Part shown: in pieces, positions 44,745 through 55,835 of the stretch
Numbering within the stretch: the first letter of the stretch is position 1
Layout of the letters: every line of letters begins with the position of its first letter
Assembly: GCA_977006965.1 (NCBI GenBank)
Contig: OZ345364.1
Location: 1,240,001-1,304,000, forward strand
Reading direction: 5' to 3'
DNA: 64,000 nucleotides
From: Phymatolithon calcareum
Lineage: Eukaryota > Rhodophyta > Florideophyceae > Hapalidiales
Notes under the pieces: generated by a model
What the model saw: the letters and a program-made list of their open reading frames with translations, nothing else
Database searches by the model: none
What the model was told of the DNA's origin: nothing
Position numbers and translations under genes: made by a program

Positions 44745-45068
44745 CTACTCGAATACCGCTAGGTCTTCTTCTTTGAGTTCATAGAATGACAAGTTGCGCT
44801 CCAGAGTCTCCATGTGCTCTCTGGATTTGTTTGCGAATCTATCCGCCATCAATTTCCTCCTTCTCTTAGATTCAAGGCGCTCTCCTTCCTTTTTCTGGAA
44901 TGTTAATCGAAGTGATTCTGCAGATTGGTTCGTCACTCTGTGCTCCATCGCTTCATCAAACGGTTCTCTGCTTACTATTGCTGCGATGTCATTGCTTGTG
45001 GTGCGGAGCTCTTCGGCGTCTCTTCTCTCTGGCGGTTCCTCTAGGTACTTCCCTTCTCCTTGCTCCAT
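44745..45068 (-). CDS. Hypothetical charged coiled-coil-like protein
   Basis: ATG-started, 107 aa, very rich in Glu, Lys and Arg (for example RLESKRRRKLMADRF and KSREHMETLERNLSFYEL), with a heptad-like leucine pattern in its second half. No membrane segment or known motif. It is preceded by about 450 bp without a gene and followed by an R1 copy. The composition is far from random for this base content, so it may be a gene or the remnant of a longer one. Function unknown. Confidence 0.4.
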   Translation of the reverse strand: MEQGEGKYLEEPPERRDAEELRTTSNDIAAIVSREPFDEAMEHRVTNQSAESLRLTFQKKEGERLESKRRRKLMADRFANKSREHMETLERNLSFYELKEEDLAVFE

Positions 45069-45513
45069 CTCAACACCTTGATGTTATAAACGAGATGAAA
45101 GAGGACATGATGATGTGATAGTAGAGGGGATGTGCTTTAGTCTTTTCCGGAAAGCTTGCGGCGCAAAGAGAAGCTGCTCTAGTGTTAGTGAACGCCGGCG
45201 TTGAGGGCTTCCAAAATAGAAATATAAAATTCCCTCTGTAGATCGATGTCAACAGCTCTTTTACAAACTGAAACACCCCGAGATTTACATGTTCGCGAAC
45301 TCTGCATCGGTTTGCACAAGTTTTTAAGACCCAAGACGCGGCCAGGGGAGCCTAACGTCATGCTTTGCGTGATGAGGGATCCCCATATGCAGATTACATC
45401 GGTCCAAGATACTTAATTGTAGTACAAGGCGAAGAGAAACCGAAGGCGTTTCTGCTGCGTTACCTGCCTTCTGGACACACTTTGCGGTGCCACTCTCTTC
45501 ACAACAATCGATG

Positions 45514-46983
45514 TTAATGGAGGTATTCCGTCCCAAAAATATTCACTGTAATTCTCCGAAATCGAAGAGAGGAACATGCTCGTCGGATCACCGGGTGGTT
45601 CTCCAATCCATATGTGGACCCGCAATAGGAAAAAACGAAAAACTTTTGCAGATCTGGTACTGTTGGAAGCTGGCTAATGATGTCAAGAACAAGTTTCATT
45701 GTGGTAGCGTGATGGACGTAGCGAGCAGTCGGGACCACGTGGAATGTCTTCAGCATCCGGTTTGCTCTCAACAGTCGTCTAAACCCATTCAAATTTGGCA
45801 GGAGTCCACAAATGGAAAGCCCGTGAAGCGCACCTGTACTTTGCGCAACAATGTTCCAAACGTCTTCTTCGAGGAAGCCTCCCACTTCCAGATAGAGTGT
45901 TTTGAGTGAAGGTTTGGGACTTTCGAAAAGCGCAGCCACGAATTGGTGGCTAAGCTTCTGGATATAAAGCTTTCTGAGGTCATTGCACTGCTTCAGATTT
46001 TGCACTTCGTTCTTGTCCACTGCTCGAAGAGTATCCAGCTTAACTCCAAGAACATGTAAACGATTGGCGAAATATCCTATCACATCTGTACGACCAGAGG
46101 AAATCCAAGTGATCCGAACGTTCGGACACGCGTTGCCGACAATGCGACAAAACTCCAGCGGCATGAATTGCAGGTGGGCAAACTTCAGCTGAACGCCATA
46201 CGAGGCATAAACTTCAGCGATATGTGCTTCGCAATTAGGGGCAATGGGACCTAAGTCAACATTCTCGATTTGGCGACAATGCAATCCAAAGGAGAGGACT
46301 TCCAGAGCACTTCTCAAGCCTTTCTTAATCACGACCTCTTTCAAGCTCGCACCGGTAGCCTTCCAGATTGGGCGGAAATTCTTTTCCCCGTCAGTAAGAA
46401 CCAAGGCCTTCAAGCCGTCACAGTAACGAGCAATAGATAAAACGCTTTCGTTCTTGCTTCCACTCGTACAGAGATATTCCAATCGACTACCGCTCTTTGC
46501 GAGAATATCGTCGAAGATGGATGTGACATTGACATCTGTCAAAGTAAGACTCTTCAAAGAGGTGCAGCGAGACGCGAAATTGTTAACCCAACTGGACGTC
46601 CCGCCAACGCCCGAAAAGCAGATCCAGCGTACGGAGGGTGCCGACGCCGCTAAAACAGAGTACAATGCAGTGTTGTTGAAACCCAAACAGAGGAATCCGT
46701 TCTCGTTTTGGTCGGAATTGGGCCTCCCCTTTCTGTGAAACTTTTCACGTGGGAGACCGGTTGATATTGAGGTGAATACAGATTTGCAAACATTACTCAA
46801 AGATCCGCCTATTTCAAAGATGGTTTGCACATCATGAGGATCAAGCCGAGTTGCCCAGTCCAAGCGCTGCGGACTGGCACTAAGAAAACGCAGAATGTTC
46901 TCCACGCTCTCAGCAGACAGATCGTCGAAGCAGGTTCGTTTTGAAAGACTTCCAGAGCGGAGCGACAGTTCCACGTCCTCCAT
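45514..46983 (-). CDS. F-box/LRR-like protein
   Basis: 489 aa from the ATG at 46981-46983; the frame is open 11 codons further but without an ATG. The N-terminus FDDLSAESVENILRFLSASPQRL resembles an F-box (usual form: L-P-x-E-x-x-x-x-I-F-x-x-L), followed by a region where such proteins have residues of the F-box core (SLSNVCKSVF). The remainder shows irregular leucine-rich repeats (CTSLKSLTLTDVNV, LKALVLTDGEKNF, LRKLYIQKLSH, LKTLYLEVGG) to the end. Family knowledge: F-box/LRR proteins recruit substrates to SCF ubiquitin ligases. That role is inference here, because the F-box is divergent. No intron is seen, and neighbours do not help. Confidence 0.6.
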   Translation of the reverse strand: MEDVELSLRSGSLSKRTCFDDLSAESVENILRFLSASPQRLDWATRLDPHDVQTIFEIGGSLSNVCKSVFTSISTGLPREKFHRKGRPNSDQNENGFLCLGFNNTALYSVLAASAPSVRWICFSGVGGTSSWVNNFASRCTSLKSLTLTDVNVTSIFDDILAKSGSRLEYLCTSGSKNESVLSIARYCDGLKALVLTDGEKNFRPIWKATGASLKEVVIKKGLRSALEVLSFGLHCRQIENVDLGPIAPNCEAHIAEVYASYGVQLKFAHLQFMPLEFCRIVGNACPNVRITWISSGRTDVIGYFANRLHVLGVKLDTLRAVDKNEVQNLKQCNDLRKLYIQKLSHQFVAALFESPKPSLKTLYLEVGGFLEEDVWNIVAQSTGALHGLSICGLLPNLNGFRRLLRANRMLKTFHVVPTARYVHHATTMKLVLDIISQLPTVPDLQKFFVFSYCGSTYGLENHPVIRRACSSLRFRRITVNIFGTEYLH

Positions 46984-48157
46984 AGTAACATGAGGTATGT
47001 GAAAGGACGAAAACAATTAAGAAAGAGCCGCGTAGTGGAAGGGCGGCGAGAGCACGACGGGGCGTATGCGGAGACAAATCTGAGAGATAACACGGTGAGT
47101 CAGTCAGTCTGACAGACAACGAGTCGGCACAATCTGATGTAGACCAGGATCGGAGGCACACGAGCCCGTGGCCCAGGGCGAGCGAAACTTGAGCTGATGG
47201 AAGGATCCAGTTACACCAACGATTTTTGTGTGGATTAATCACTGAGAAGTTCTGCAAGGATATGCTACTTGGCGATCCGTGGTGGGGAAATCCTGGAAGA
47301 TTTTCCGTCGACTGATCCGACACTGTCCGTCTTCAATTGAACGTGTTGGCCAATGACGTCATTCTCCTCGGGAAAAACGAAAGGAGCTAGACGATATGCT
47401 CCATGTGTGTACGCAATGGGCCACGGACTGCAGAATGACATGGTCTACCATGAAATGTAGCGTTGATTCATTTGAGATTCTCGAAACGCTTAACCCTCTC
47501 GTAAAGCAAATATTGAAGTTTATCGGGACACAGTAAAATAATTTTATTGCGAGTCTCCCGCACATCGCAATACTTCGTGGAGCATTTCTAATCCTTCTTC
47601 GCCTACACGCGTGTCTGGTGAGAAGGCTTGGGGTGATTTGAGGTCACCGCGCGCGAAGCTCCAAGCAAAGTGGCGATTTTCGTGTCCAAATATGCCTATT
47701 CGTTTAGATGATGTAGAGGGCTTGCAGGTTCCGCCACGGAACTCATTTCATCCTGGAAGTATTCTTCACCACAATACCAGGACCGTTTTTCTTTTTCTCG
47801 AACAAGCGAGATACAAGAAAGTTTCGGGTAGTTCTTCGTCATTTAGTACCTTCGTTTCACGGCCAAAACGGAACAATCCGAGCGGCAAGACCATCCTAAA
47901 AATATCATCGGTCCGTATGAAAACTGCTTAGCGACGATGCTTCCTTCATAGTGTTCCAATCGCGAAAACACCACCGTCTCGCAATTAAGTTGTCTTTCGG
48001 ACGATTCCGGCGCGAAACCCATCGGCTTACATTGAACACTTTGAAGCTGATGGGGAGAAATGCCTAAATACCTTCAGAGGAATCTAACAAGATCAAGGGT
48101 ACAAAAATTATTGGAAGAAGAAACGAAAACAGCGCTAGACAGCCTTGGCTTTTCGTT
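46984..48157. other. Intergenic stretch without supported genes
   Basis: Short frames on both strands differ in quality and lack motifs. I see no RNA gene or repeat of the families above. The part upstream of 46983 should hold the promoter of the F-box/LRR-like gene. Confidence 0.4.
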
Positions 48158-48500
48158 GTTGAGATCAAAGCATTGGAAAAAATAATTGCTATTGTAATTA
48201 TTTAAATTATTGTTCCAATAATTTATTCCTGAGTCTCGATTATTTATTGTATTTATTGAGATCGTCGTGGTTGCGACAATTATTGTATCGGACTCCTCAT
48301 TTTTTCGATCCGGTTATTCTATCGCGACAGAAAGTAGCAAGAAGGATCTAATAATTCGGGGAATAACCAGTTATTTATACCTCACTGAACTTGAATACAA
48401 TAATTTATTGCTTCTGCGTTCAACAATAAATTATTTATTCTCGACACTTTTCGAGAAAAGAATAAAAATAAATAAATAATTCCAATGCTTTGGTTGAGAT
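48158..48500. mobile_element. MITE with perfect 13-bp terminal inverted repeats and 8-bp target duplication
   Basis: The element is 48166-48492 (327 bp), with CAAAGCATTGGAA at the left and its exact reverse complement at the right. GTTGAGAT flanks both ends (48158-48165 and 48493-48500). An 8-bp duplication is characteristic of hAT transposons. The interior is extremely AT-rich, full of AATAATTTATT-type motifs that pair between halves, and has no transposase, so it is non-autonomous. Confidence 0.85.
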
Positions 48501-49029
48501 ACGCGAAGCCTCTATGATCTTGAGATCTATATCCAACAGAATATTGGATTTAAGTCCACGGTTCGTCGACGCTAGACCGGCTCCCATAGCGATTACTGTC
48601 GGCTACGACCTGGGTATCATAAGATCGTGGACTCCCGTTGAAGAGGATCGTCATGCGGCCAAATGGTGCTGTAGTCAAATCGTATTGTGCGCGTGATTCT
48701 CTGTTTGCCATTGCGACGCCGCGCGGAGGACATTCGTCTTCGTCCCTGCTTCAAATGTGACATAAACATTCTTCGGCTTTCCTTGAAATTGCAATCATAT
48801 GGGAATATTTCCGCGAAGTGCATCACTTTTGGAAGACGAGCTTGGCCGACTGGGAAACTGGTGTACGTCAACGAAGAAGAAGTGAGAGTTTTTATTTAAA
48901 AGTTACGTGAACGAAGAAGCAAGTGATGCTCAAGCCAATAACGACAATCAAAGAAGAAAGGAAAATCACGATGGCGATCAATATCATCCTTAACCATACA
49001 GAATAAGATGTAGGACTGAAGAAGAAGAA

Positions 49030-49215
49030 AGTAGATTTTTATTTAAAAGTTACCAATGCGTCTGCTGACGATTGGGCAACATTTCGAGAGCCAAGAAAAT
49101 TTGGCTTGATTCTGACCTAGGAAGGATTTCGTATAGTGTGTTTCACAATTCGGTGGTCTACAAAAACCCCACCTCTGGTCCCCTGAGGACCTCGAGGGGG
49201 AAAAAGATGTAGGAC
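49030..49215 (-). repeat. Dispersed repeat R2, copy 3 (3' part)
   Basis: The reverse complement contains CCAGAGGTGGGGTTTTTG and the 3' end GTTGCCCAATCGTCAGCAGACGCATTGGTAACTTTTAAATAAAAATCTAC. Closest to copy 5. Confidence 0.65.
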
Positions 49216-49971
49216 TGAGAGCAATGTAATTAGAGTAGGAATCAAGGTGCCATTTAACCTCTAGTTGGGTAGCTAACCACCTTTACAATAATCTACATTA
49301 CTTTGAAATTTCAAAAAGCGGACAAGATGGCGTACGTTTGCACCGTATGGGAGTATCGTTGCAGCCAGATCCCGGTCGAGAACCAATCGAGCAGCTGTGC
49401 ACGGTCGGTGGCAACCGAGCACTATGTGTCGGTTTGTCGATTGCTAGGTCGGCGACCGATGTTAGCTCGAAGTACCACCGTGACCAACAACTCTACTTAC
49501 GAAAGTTGTCGAGACAGATCATTACTGAAACCATGTGTTAAAAAACTACGCATGTCAAGGTTCCATACGGCACACCTTGATCAAGTTATTTTGTCACGGA
49601 GCATCGTAATCAAATCAAGCATGACTGCCCCGAATGCCGACTCTCATGTACAATTCTAAGGTATACGATACTCCATCCTGAGTAATGATGTTCTGCATGA
49701 GGAGGTGGTAGCGCAAAGCTTCATAAAATGCGTTAATTTTACTCCTTATTGCACAACCCAATCTGTTCTCCCATCGGAACAGCAGATTTCACCCTGCGAA
49801 CGGCTACCGCACTATAATCGCCAAGCGTGAAGAACCGCAGACCGGAATAAATGACAGAACAATGTATATCCCCACTTGTGTCTCAGTCGTACAGGATAAC
49901 GTGCCAGGTTTGCGTCTGCTGTATAAACAACCAAAGCTTTGCTGCACATGAATAATTCGCCCAAGCTGCGC
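49216..49971. other. Intergenic stretch without supported genes
   Basis: A plus-strand frame (49303-49659) is open but has no recognisable motif and sits beside a dispersed repeat. I do not call it. Confidence 0.35.
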
Positions 49972-50391
49972 TCAATGTTGATGACAATGGCACCAGAAGC
50001 ACATACCAGTGGTAAAGGTAAAGACCATGGCCCCAATTATACTGCTGAAAATTATCAGAATCTGACGATCACTTAAAGCAATTGCCAAACCCAGTCCAGT
50101 TTCCATGTCCTTCATCACAGCGAGAGAAGAATTGACCCATGTGTTATCATTGTGTACTCTGATACGCGCCTCTTCCGTGCTTCCAGGTCTCAGCATTGGG
50201 ACCGTAGAAGTCATTCCAACTGAATACTCGTACATATCCTCCACATGCCCAGCTGCCGGTACAATCACCTGAGGAGCAATGTTTGCTCCATGGGATGTGT
50301 CTATCTTAAATATCTGTGACAGCGGCGCCGCCCGAGAGGTGCAGAGGACGACTGAGACGGTAGCTGCAATCCACACAGCTCGAAAAGCCAT
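49972..50391 (-). CDS. Small secreted/single-pass membrane protein
   Basis: 139 aa from the ATG at 50389-50391; the frame extends upstream only with a TTG. MAFRAVWIAATVSVVLCTSRA is a good signal peptide, with likely cleavage near residue 22-24. About 80 residues of predicted outer domain follow, with two possible N-glycosylation sites (NDNT has none, but NSS fits), then a hydrophobic stretch (ILIIFSSIIGAMVFTFTTGM) and a short Cys/His-rich tail CFWCHCHQH. The topology is therefore type I, with a tiny cytoplasmic tail that might bind metal or be palmitoylated (inference). No family recognised. Confidence 0.6.
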   Translation of the reverse strand: MAFRAVWIAATVSVVLCTSRAAPLSQIFKIDTSHGANIAPQVIVPAAGHVEDMYEYSVGMTSTVPMLRPGSTEEARIRVHNDNTWVNSSLAVMKDMETGLGLAIALSDRQILIIFSSIIGAMVFTFTTGMCFWCHCHQH

Positions 50392-51373
50392 GAAAAGTGA
50401 GGCGACGTTGTTCTTCCGAGGTAGGGAACGGGGGAATCTCAAAATGTTTGTGTGAGCAAGGCGTTCAATGCCGCGGCTTTCAAATGTTAAGGGGAATTTG
50501 GTCCATTTACGGGCAATCGCGGTAGCGAGAAGCGAATCAGGTTTTTTGAATCACTTAAACGATTCAAAACATGCAATTGTATGCCAAGTGCATAATACGA
50601 ACCCGAGTTAATACTATTTTCATCACTAAGGAAGCTAATGTTGAGCAAAAGTGCTACTGGAGCGCGAAGTGCTTGGATTAGATTTCGCAAACGAACCACA
50701 AGGTGTACGTGTCTGTTGCAAATAGCACAAGTGGTAAGGACGGGATGGTTCTCATTCGCACAACAGTATAGCGCCAGAAAATAACACGCTGCCAAGAAAG
50801 ATCCTTTGCTCCGTATAAGATCGGACGGGCCTCACAGGCTGGCTCTTGCGATAAAATAGGAGTATATGCCACTGTGACTCCACATATTTCACTTTCCACT
50901 ATCAATTGGTGTTGGATTACTTTGAGACCTACCCGAATGCATTAAATGCTGTGGGAACATAAACATACACCTAAAGAGCACAGACAATTACGTTTCGAGA
51001 CAGTCTGTTGCGTGAATCCCAGTATAGTCTTTAAAGAATTCATAGACTCAAGAATGGAAGGTTACAATCAAAAGGAGCAGCACATCAACTTGTCTAAGAA
51101 ATGCTCCTGGCTGGTTTTGCACATCTGTCATTTTGCGAGGCATACGTATTTCTTTCGCTCAGAAAATTGTATTGAAAAACACAGGATATCTTTCCGTAGG
51201 CCATGAGAGAATCACTTGAAATTGTTCCATGGGTGTAGCAGTCATACCAAATGTAATTAAGTTAAGTTCAGGTCAATTACATCTCAGTATTCCTTCTGAC
51301 GTTCGAAACAATATCTCTCTCCCATTCCCGCCCTCGTACACTTCTTTTCCCAACCCCAACCAAGCGACGGGCA
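50392..51373. other. Intergenic stretch without supported genes
   Basis: It lies between the divergently transcribed membrane-protein gene (minus) and LRAT-like gene (plus), so both promoters should be here. Short frames lack motifs. Confidence 0.4.
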
Positions 51374-51877
51374 ATGTCGCACATAATGGTCTGGCGCGGG
51401 CCCGGACAAGAGGACGGAGTAGCAGGCTTCTGGCACCACGGAGTGCGCCTATCAGACGGAAGCGTGGTGCACTACAGCGGGATGGACGGCGTGAAGACGC
51501 TGCGCAACTCCGTGGTGAGGCAGACGGGAATGGAGGAATTTGCTTCCGAAACCGGGCGCCGCATTCACGAAGTCACGCATCCGCGCCGGTTGTCGGAAGA
51601 TGAGACCGAGCGGCGCGCGTTATCAAAGGTGGGACACGCACAGTACGACCTCATTTTCGACAATTGTGAGTCTTTTGCGCAGTGGTGCGTCACCGGCGAA
51701 CACCGCTCCTTCCAGGGACAAGGCGCTATCATCGGCGCCGTGGCCGGTATTGGAAGTCTTGTGTTAGGCGGCGGGGTTGCGGGTGCTCTTCTTACCGCCG
51801 TTGTAGCGCACAAGTTCTGGGACCGCGTTGGAAACCGGAGTCGACACCGCGCAGATCCCGAGGATGATCCGCCTTAG
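51374..51877 (+). CDS. LRAT/NC-domain (NlpC/P60-like) protein with C-terminal membrane segment
   Basis: 167 aa from the ATG at 51374. The N-terminal 110 residues have the form of an LRAT-type domain: HHGVRLSDGSVVHYSG (His 21/22 and His 33) and, 60 residues later, DNCESFAQWCVTG with Cys 98 in the N-C-E-x-F context. In this superfamily the Cys and first His form the catalytic site of acyltransferases/phospholipases. Residues 117-146 (IIGAVAGIGSLVLGGGVAGALLTAVVAHKF) are a membrane-anchoring stretch, also typical of the family at the C-terminus. A charged tail follows. The likely role is membrane-bound lipid acyl transfer or hydrolysis, substrate unknown. Length is normal. Confidence 0.75.
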   Translation: MSHIMVWRGPGQEDGVAGFWHHGVRLSDGSVVHYSGMDGVKTLRNSVVRQTGMEEFASETGRRIHEVTHPRRLSEDETERRALSKVGHAQYDLIFDNCESFAQWCVTGEHRSFQGQGAIIGAVAGIGSLVLGGGVAGALLTAVVAHKFWDRVGNRSRHRADPEDDPP

Positions 51878-53036
51878 CGCGCGAAATGTGTGTTCGGGAA
51901 GTGGAATGAATAGGAAGTTTGTAAGGGTGTGAATGCAGGTGTGGTTGTTCTGCATGATTCATGCATATTGACGAGGCCATGCTTGGTTTGGGGTCGAGGT
52001 GCAATGTTTTAATTGCCTGATTTGCTTCTGTTCATTTGTCTCCGTTGCCGACGCAGTATTCCAGTCCAGCGGGAGACGTCGAAGCACTATTTGGAAGGCG
52101 GTGCAGTGTTTTTCTACTGCACACAGGCTTAGTTCTCTCGAGAAATTCGCAAGTCCATGGCTTGCGGAGCAGAACGCGACTGCGCAAAGTGCAGACGATC
52201 CGCTCCATGGGTTTCCCCAAGGATAAGTCTTTCCAGAAAACGCTCTGTGCCCTCCGGAAGGTTAATGTATCTAATTTTTACGCCCGTATTGCTGTGGACT
52301 TTAATGTGTGCGAGTCCTTGTGTTCTTCCTGAATGTGTGGATGCACCACATTCCTAGGTGTAATGCTCTGTGAAGTCCTCGGTTCCTCTTGACCATTACT
52401 TGCCCTGAGTATGCAATCTGTTTTATTTCGAGTCAACTCGCCTCGTGGTACTGGGCTTTCAAGACGCCGCATATTAATATTGCGTTCATCACCCGCTTCC
52501 CTTCTGTATCTCTACGCCCTGCAATGTTGCAGAGAGTAAGCAGTCCCCTCGGTTATTTATTTTGCTACTTCACTGGAGCGCTTGCAGACACCTAGTTGCT
52601 CCGCTTCGCGAACGCGGCTGCACCGACCCAGGCGAAGCCTGGAACGCCGAGCCCCTTGCGTTTCACAATCTCTGAGAAAGTCGGCGTTGACCTCGTCATG
52701 TCTCGACAGAAAGCTCATGTGGAACATGAGTCCTGAAAGAATGACGTCATATGCGAGAGTGGTCCTCACTCCAATCACTGACGGGAAGCTTGGTATTACC
52801 AGTTTGCCCATGTCACGAACAATAGAAAGCGCGGGCTTCTTCCCTCGTTTGCGTTGGCCAAATTTGCTCCGCAGGTAAAAGAGTGAGTGGGACACCGGGG
52901 CCGCTACATTGAAGGATATTCGATTCTCGATGTCATGCACACATTGGGCTCTAGGAACTCGATCACGCTTTGAATAAAACGAACAACATGTATTTAGTGA
53001 AAGGTAATGCCGCACACACATGACCCCTACGGTAAA
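51878..53036. other. Intergenic stretch between LRAT-like gene and MCM4
   Basis: An ATG-started minus-strand frame of 154 codons (52557-53021) begins only 16 bp beyond the MCM4 stop and has no known motif. It may be MCM4 3' UTR. The rest shows nothing I can support. Confidence 0.3.
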
Positions 53037-55835
53037 TTAAGCCAGAAGGCGTGCATGAGTTCCGCCCTTGGTCATCGAAATCTTTTCCTCCTGCTCCAGT
53101 CTCCGAAGCGCCTCTCTGACGTCTCCGGGCGCGATATCAGCATCCGAATCCTCTCTGAGTGCGTTGAGAAGCTCGACTGTTTTCACGTCACCTGCATCAC
53201 CGCCCTCCTTATTGCGCAGCTCCACTAATTTCTGCAAAACTACTGTTGCAAGCGCCTCAACCTTCACCTGTGCCGCTCGGCTCTGTCCCATCGCGAACAG
53301 ATTCATATCAATCTTGCCCGTATTCGGGTCATATGCAGCCATATGCATAGCCGCCTTGACGAGTCGCATTGCCTCGTCTACATCCTTCTCCTCCACCTCC
53401 TCCCTGAGATACATGCGCGCATGAGCCTCGGATAATCTGATGAGGCTTTCTAATTGACGTGGAGTCGCTGTGATGTTCGAGCCTCCACGTCCCCCGGCCC
53501 GCATTTCCATATACCCGTCAATGAGCGTCTTTTGAGCACTGTCCGACAGTCGCGGGTCAACCTTTGCCCGCGCGTACGCGATGTACTCAGTGAGTTCGCG
53601 CGAATTTAGGAAATCGCCACCGCTGTACGTCGGAGCGGCCGGTGTATCATTGAGCAGATCGTCCATGTCGTCCGCGTTCGACGCGGACGCTGTGGTATCG
53701 TCCGGTGCATCGTAATTCCTGTAGAAGAGCGAAACTATGTGCTGTGCGAGACGGCGATCGCCCTCCGCGTTCGGCGCGTCGAGCACGAGATAGATTAGGT
53801 CGAAACGTGAAAGTAGCGTTGGCGGAAGATCAATGTTATCCACGACCGATTTCGAAGTGTCATAGCGTGAATGTACTGGATTTGCAGCCGCAAGCACCGA
53901 TGTGCGGGCGTTGAGAGTTGCGATGATACCCGCCTTGGCGATGGAAACTGTCTGTTGCTCCATTGCTTCATGTAGTACGGAGCGCGCAAAGTCAGACATT
54001 TTGTCAAACTCATCGATGCAGCACACACCGCGGTCGGAGAGGACGAGCGCCCCGGACTCGAGAACATACTCATCGGTATCAGGATCGCGTGTGACGTAGG
54101 CGGTAAGTCCGACGGCAGAGGAGCCGCGACCGGAGGTGTACACACCACGGGGTGCGAGACGGTGAGCACAGTGCAGAAGTTGCGACTTTGAGGTACCGGG
54201 ATCTCCCACCAGTAAGATGTTGATCGCAGATCGGAAACGAGACGATCCATCAGCCATGGTGTTGGCGTTCGCCTCCCCAAAGCCGGCCTTGCTTGCGCCT
54301 CCGAACAGCTGCAGTAACACACCCTTCTTCTCATCAGTCATCCCGAAGATGGAGGGAGCGAGCGAATTTGCAAGCCGTTCATATACGCCAGGGTGACAAG
54401 ACAGCGCTTCAAAGCGATGGTTCCTCGCTTCGATCTGTTCCTGGGTATACTCCTCACCGATAGGCTCTGCACCTGCGGACTGGCCAGCAGTGACAGCCTC
54501 CTTCTCGACCTCCTTATCGGCACCTCCAGGCCGTCTTGCCTGATTATTGTTGAGCACCCGAATGTGTATACAATCGATGTACGTCCGGAAGATTGAACGC
54601 ACGGTTCGCATCTTCGGATTTATACGCACTGGAGTAGCCCGTAAAATTCCAGTAACTTCGACACGGTCACCCGGTTTAGTGACATCGACAAGGGAGTCAT
54701 ACATGACGAGCGTGAACGTTGCCGGCGTTTCTCCCTTCGGCACAGCCTCGGGTGCCTCCTGCAAACGAACCATCTGCTTATCCGCAAACGCCGAACGCGA
54801 GTGAATGAGCGAAAACGAATCACGAGCACGACAGGAAGGACATGCACGCGGCTCCGAGATACGGCCGTCCTGCAGCGCGGATTCTTGCATATGACGGCAT
54901 TTATTACAGCGATACATAGCCCTTTGAATATCCGGGATGAGTGCCGAAGCGCGGATAATCATGCCACGAACTGCAACCATAGCAGAAATATCCTTCGGGT
55001 TCAGGTCGCGCATGCTTTGAATATTGCCGGAGAGAAGGTTATACGTACGTGCATGCAACGCCTGTCGACGACGTTCCTGGATCGCGACACCCTCCTCCGG
55101 AAACAAGCGTGTGAAAATAGAGGAGACAACCTCATCAAACACAACGATAAGCTCCGACGGGAATGACACCACCGTGCGGTACATGCCAGGGTCAAACTTG
55201 TGCAGATGGGACATATCAATATTGACAATCGATCCGCCCATCTCGGCGAGATTGCGCAACACCTGCATGTAAAGCGGTTCCTCATCTTGTTCGGTCGACT
55301 TGAAATTCTCGATGAACTTTGTGAGTCGAATACTCGTGTCCTCGTAGTTGATATTCGTGCCCCAGATCACCATCCGCTCACCGTCTTCACCGGCGGGTGT
55401 CATTGGCGTGCCGCCGGGGGCGGGGCTGGGGGCCACGGATCCGGCAGGGGTGAGACGAACCTGTCCCGAGCCGAGCTCGCGGCGACGGCTCGGAGTGGCC
55501 GGGGCTGGTGTGGCTTGCACAACGCTGCCGGCAGGGGAGGCCGCGGTGCCTAGCGGGGTGTAGGGCGTTTGTGGTAGCGGGGTTTGGGGGACCGGTGTGG
55601 GCGCCAGTGAGGCTGCGGCGGCAACTCGTTCTGCCGCACGGCGCGCTGCGGCGGGGGCGGGGGGACGGGCCGCGCCGGGGGTGGGGGCATCTTGGACGGC
55701 GGCTCCGGGAGTAGCAGGGGTTGGTTCGTCGAACGGTGTCATCGGGACGCCGCCACCGGGCGTGTCGGCTGTGGCTGGTTCCTGATTTGACGGATTGTTC
55801 GCATCACTGTTGGGAGCATTGTTATTGTCTGCCAT
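53037..55835 (-). CDS. MCM4: DNA replication licensing factor MCM4
   Basis: 932 aa from the ATG at 55833-55835, a single exon. MCM4 is a subunit of the hexameric MCM2-7 helicase that unwinds DNA at replication origins in the nucleus. Residues 30-150 are a low-complexity tail with many TP/SP sites, like the kinase-regulated tail of MCM4. From IWGTNINYED (157-166) the MCM N-domain begins, with a C4 zinc finger (Cys 310, 313, 332, 335). The AAA+ core has Walker A GDPGTSKS (544-551), Walker B CIDEFDKM (606-613) and the arginine finger LSRFDL (675-680). The C-terminal winged-helix part ends in MTKGGTHARLLA. The IWGT start of the N-domain supports MCM4 over other subunits. It is divergently placed to the small plastid-type gene at 56289. 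Confidence 0.95.
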   Translation of the reverse strand: MADNNNAPNSDANNPSNQEPATADTPGGGVPMTPFDEPTPATPGAAVQDAPTPGAARPPAPAAARRAAERVAAAASLAPTPVPQTPLPQTPYTPLGTAASPAGSVVQATPAPATPSRRRELGSGQVRLTPAGSVAPSPAPGGTPMTPAGEDGERMVIWGTNINYEDTSIRLTKFIENFKSTEQDEEPLYMQVLRNLAEMGGSIVNIDMSHLHKFDPGMYRTVVSFPSELIVVFDEVVSSIFTRLFPEEGVAIQERRRQALHARTYNLLSGNIQSMRDLNPKDISAMVAVRGMIIRASALIPDIQRAMYRCNKCRHMQESALQDGRISEPRACPSCRARDSFSLIHSRSAFADKQMVRLQEAPEAVPKGETPATFTLVMYDSLVDVTKPGDRVEVTGILRATPVRINPKMRTVRSIFRTYIDCIHIRVLNNNQARRPGGADKEVEKEAVTAGQSAGAEPIGEEYTQEQIEARNHRFEALSCHPGVYERLANSLAPSIFGMTDEKKGVLLQLFGGASKAGFGEANANTMADGSSRFRSAINILLVGDPGTSKSQLLHCAHRLAPRGVYTSGRGSSAVGLTAYVTRDPDTDEYVLESGALVLSDRGVCCIDEFDKMSDFARSVLHEAMEQQTVSIAKAGIIATLNARTSVLAAANPVHSRYDTSKSVVDNIDLPPTLLSRFDLIYLVLDAPNAEGDRRLAQHIVSLFYRNYDAPDDTTASASNADDMDDLLNDTPAAPTYSGGDFLNSRELTEYIAYARAKVDPRLSDSAQKTLIDGYMEMRAGGRGGSNITATPRQLESLIRLSEAHARMYLREEVEEKDVDEAMRLVKAAMHMAAYDPNTGKIDMNLFAMGQSRAAQVKVEALATVVLQKLVELRNKEGGDAGDVKTVELLNALREDSDADIAPGDVREALRRLEQEEKISMTKGGTHARLLA

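Noticed and set aside
52557-53021. 154-codon minus-strand frame just beyond the MCM4 stop
   Set aside because: No motif, and it is probably within the MCM4 3' UTR. Kept only as a note in the intergenic entry.
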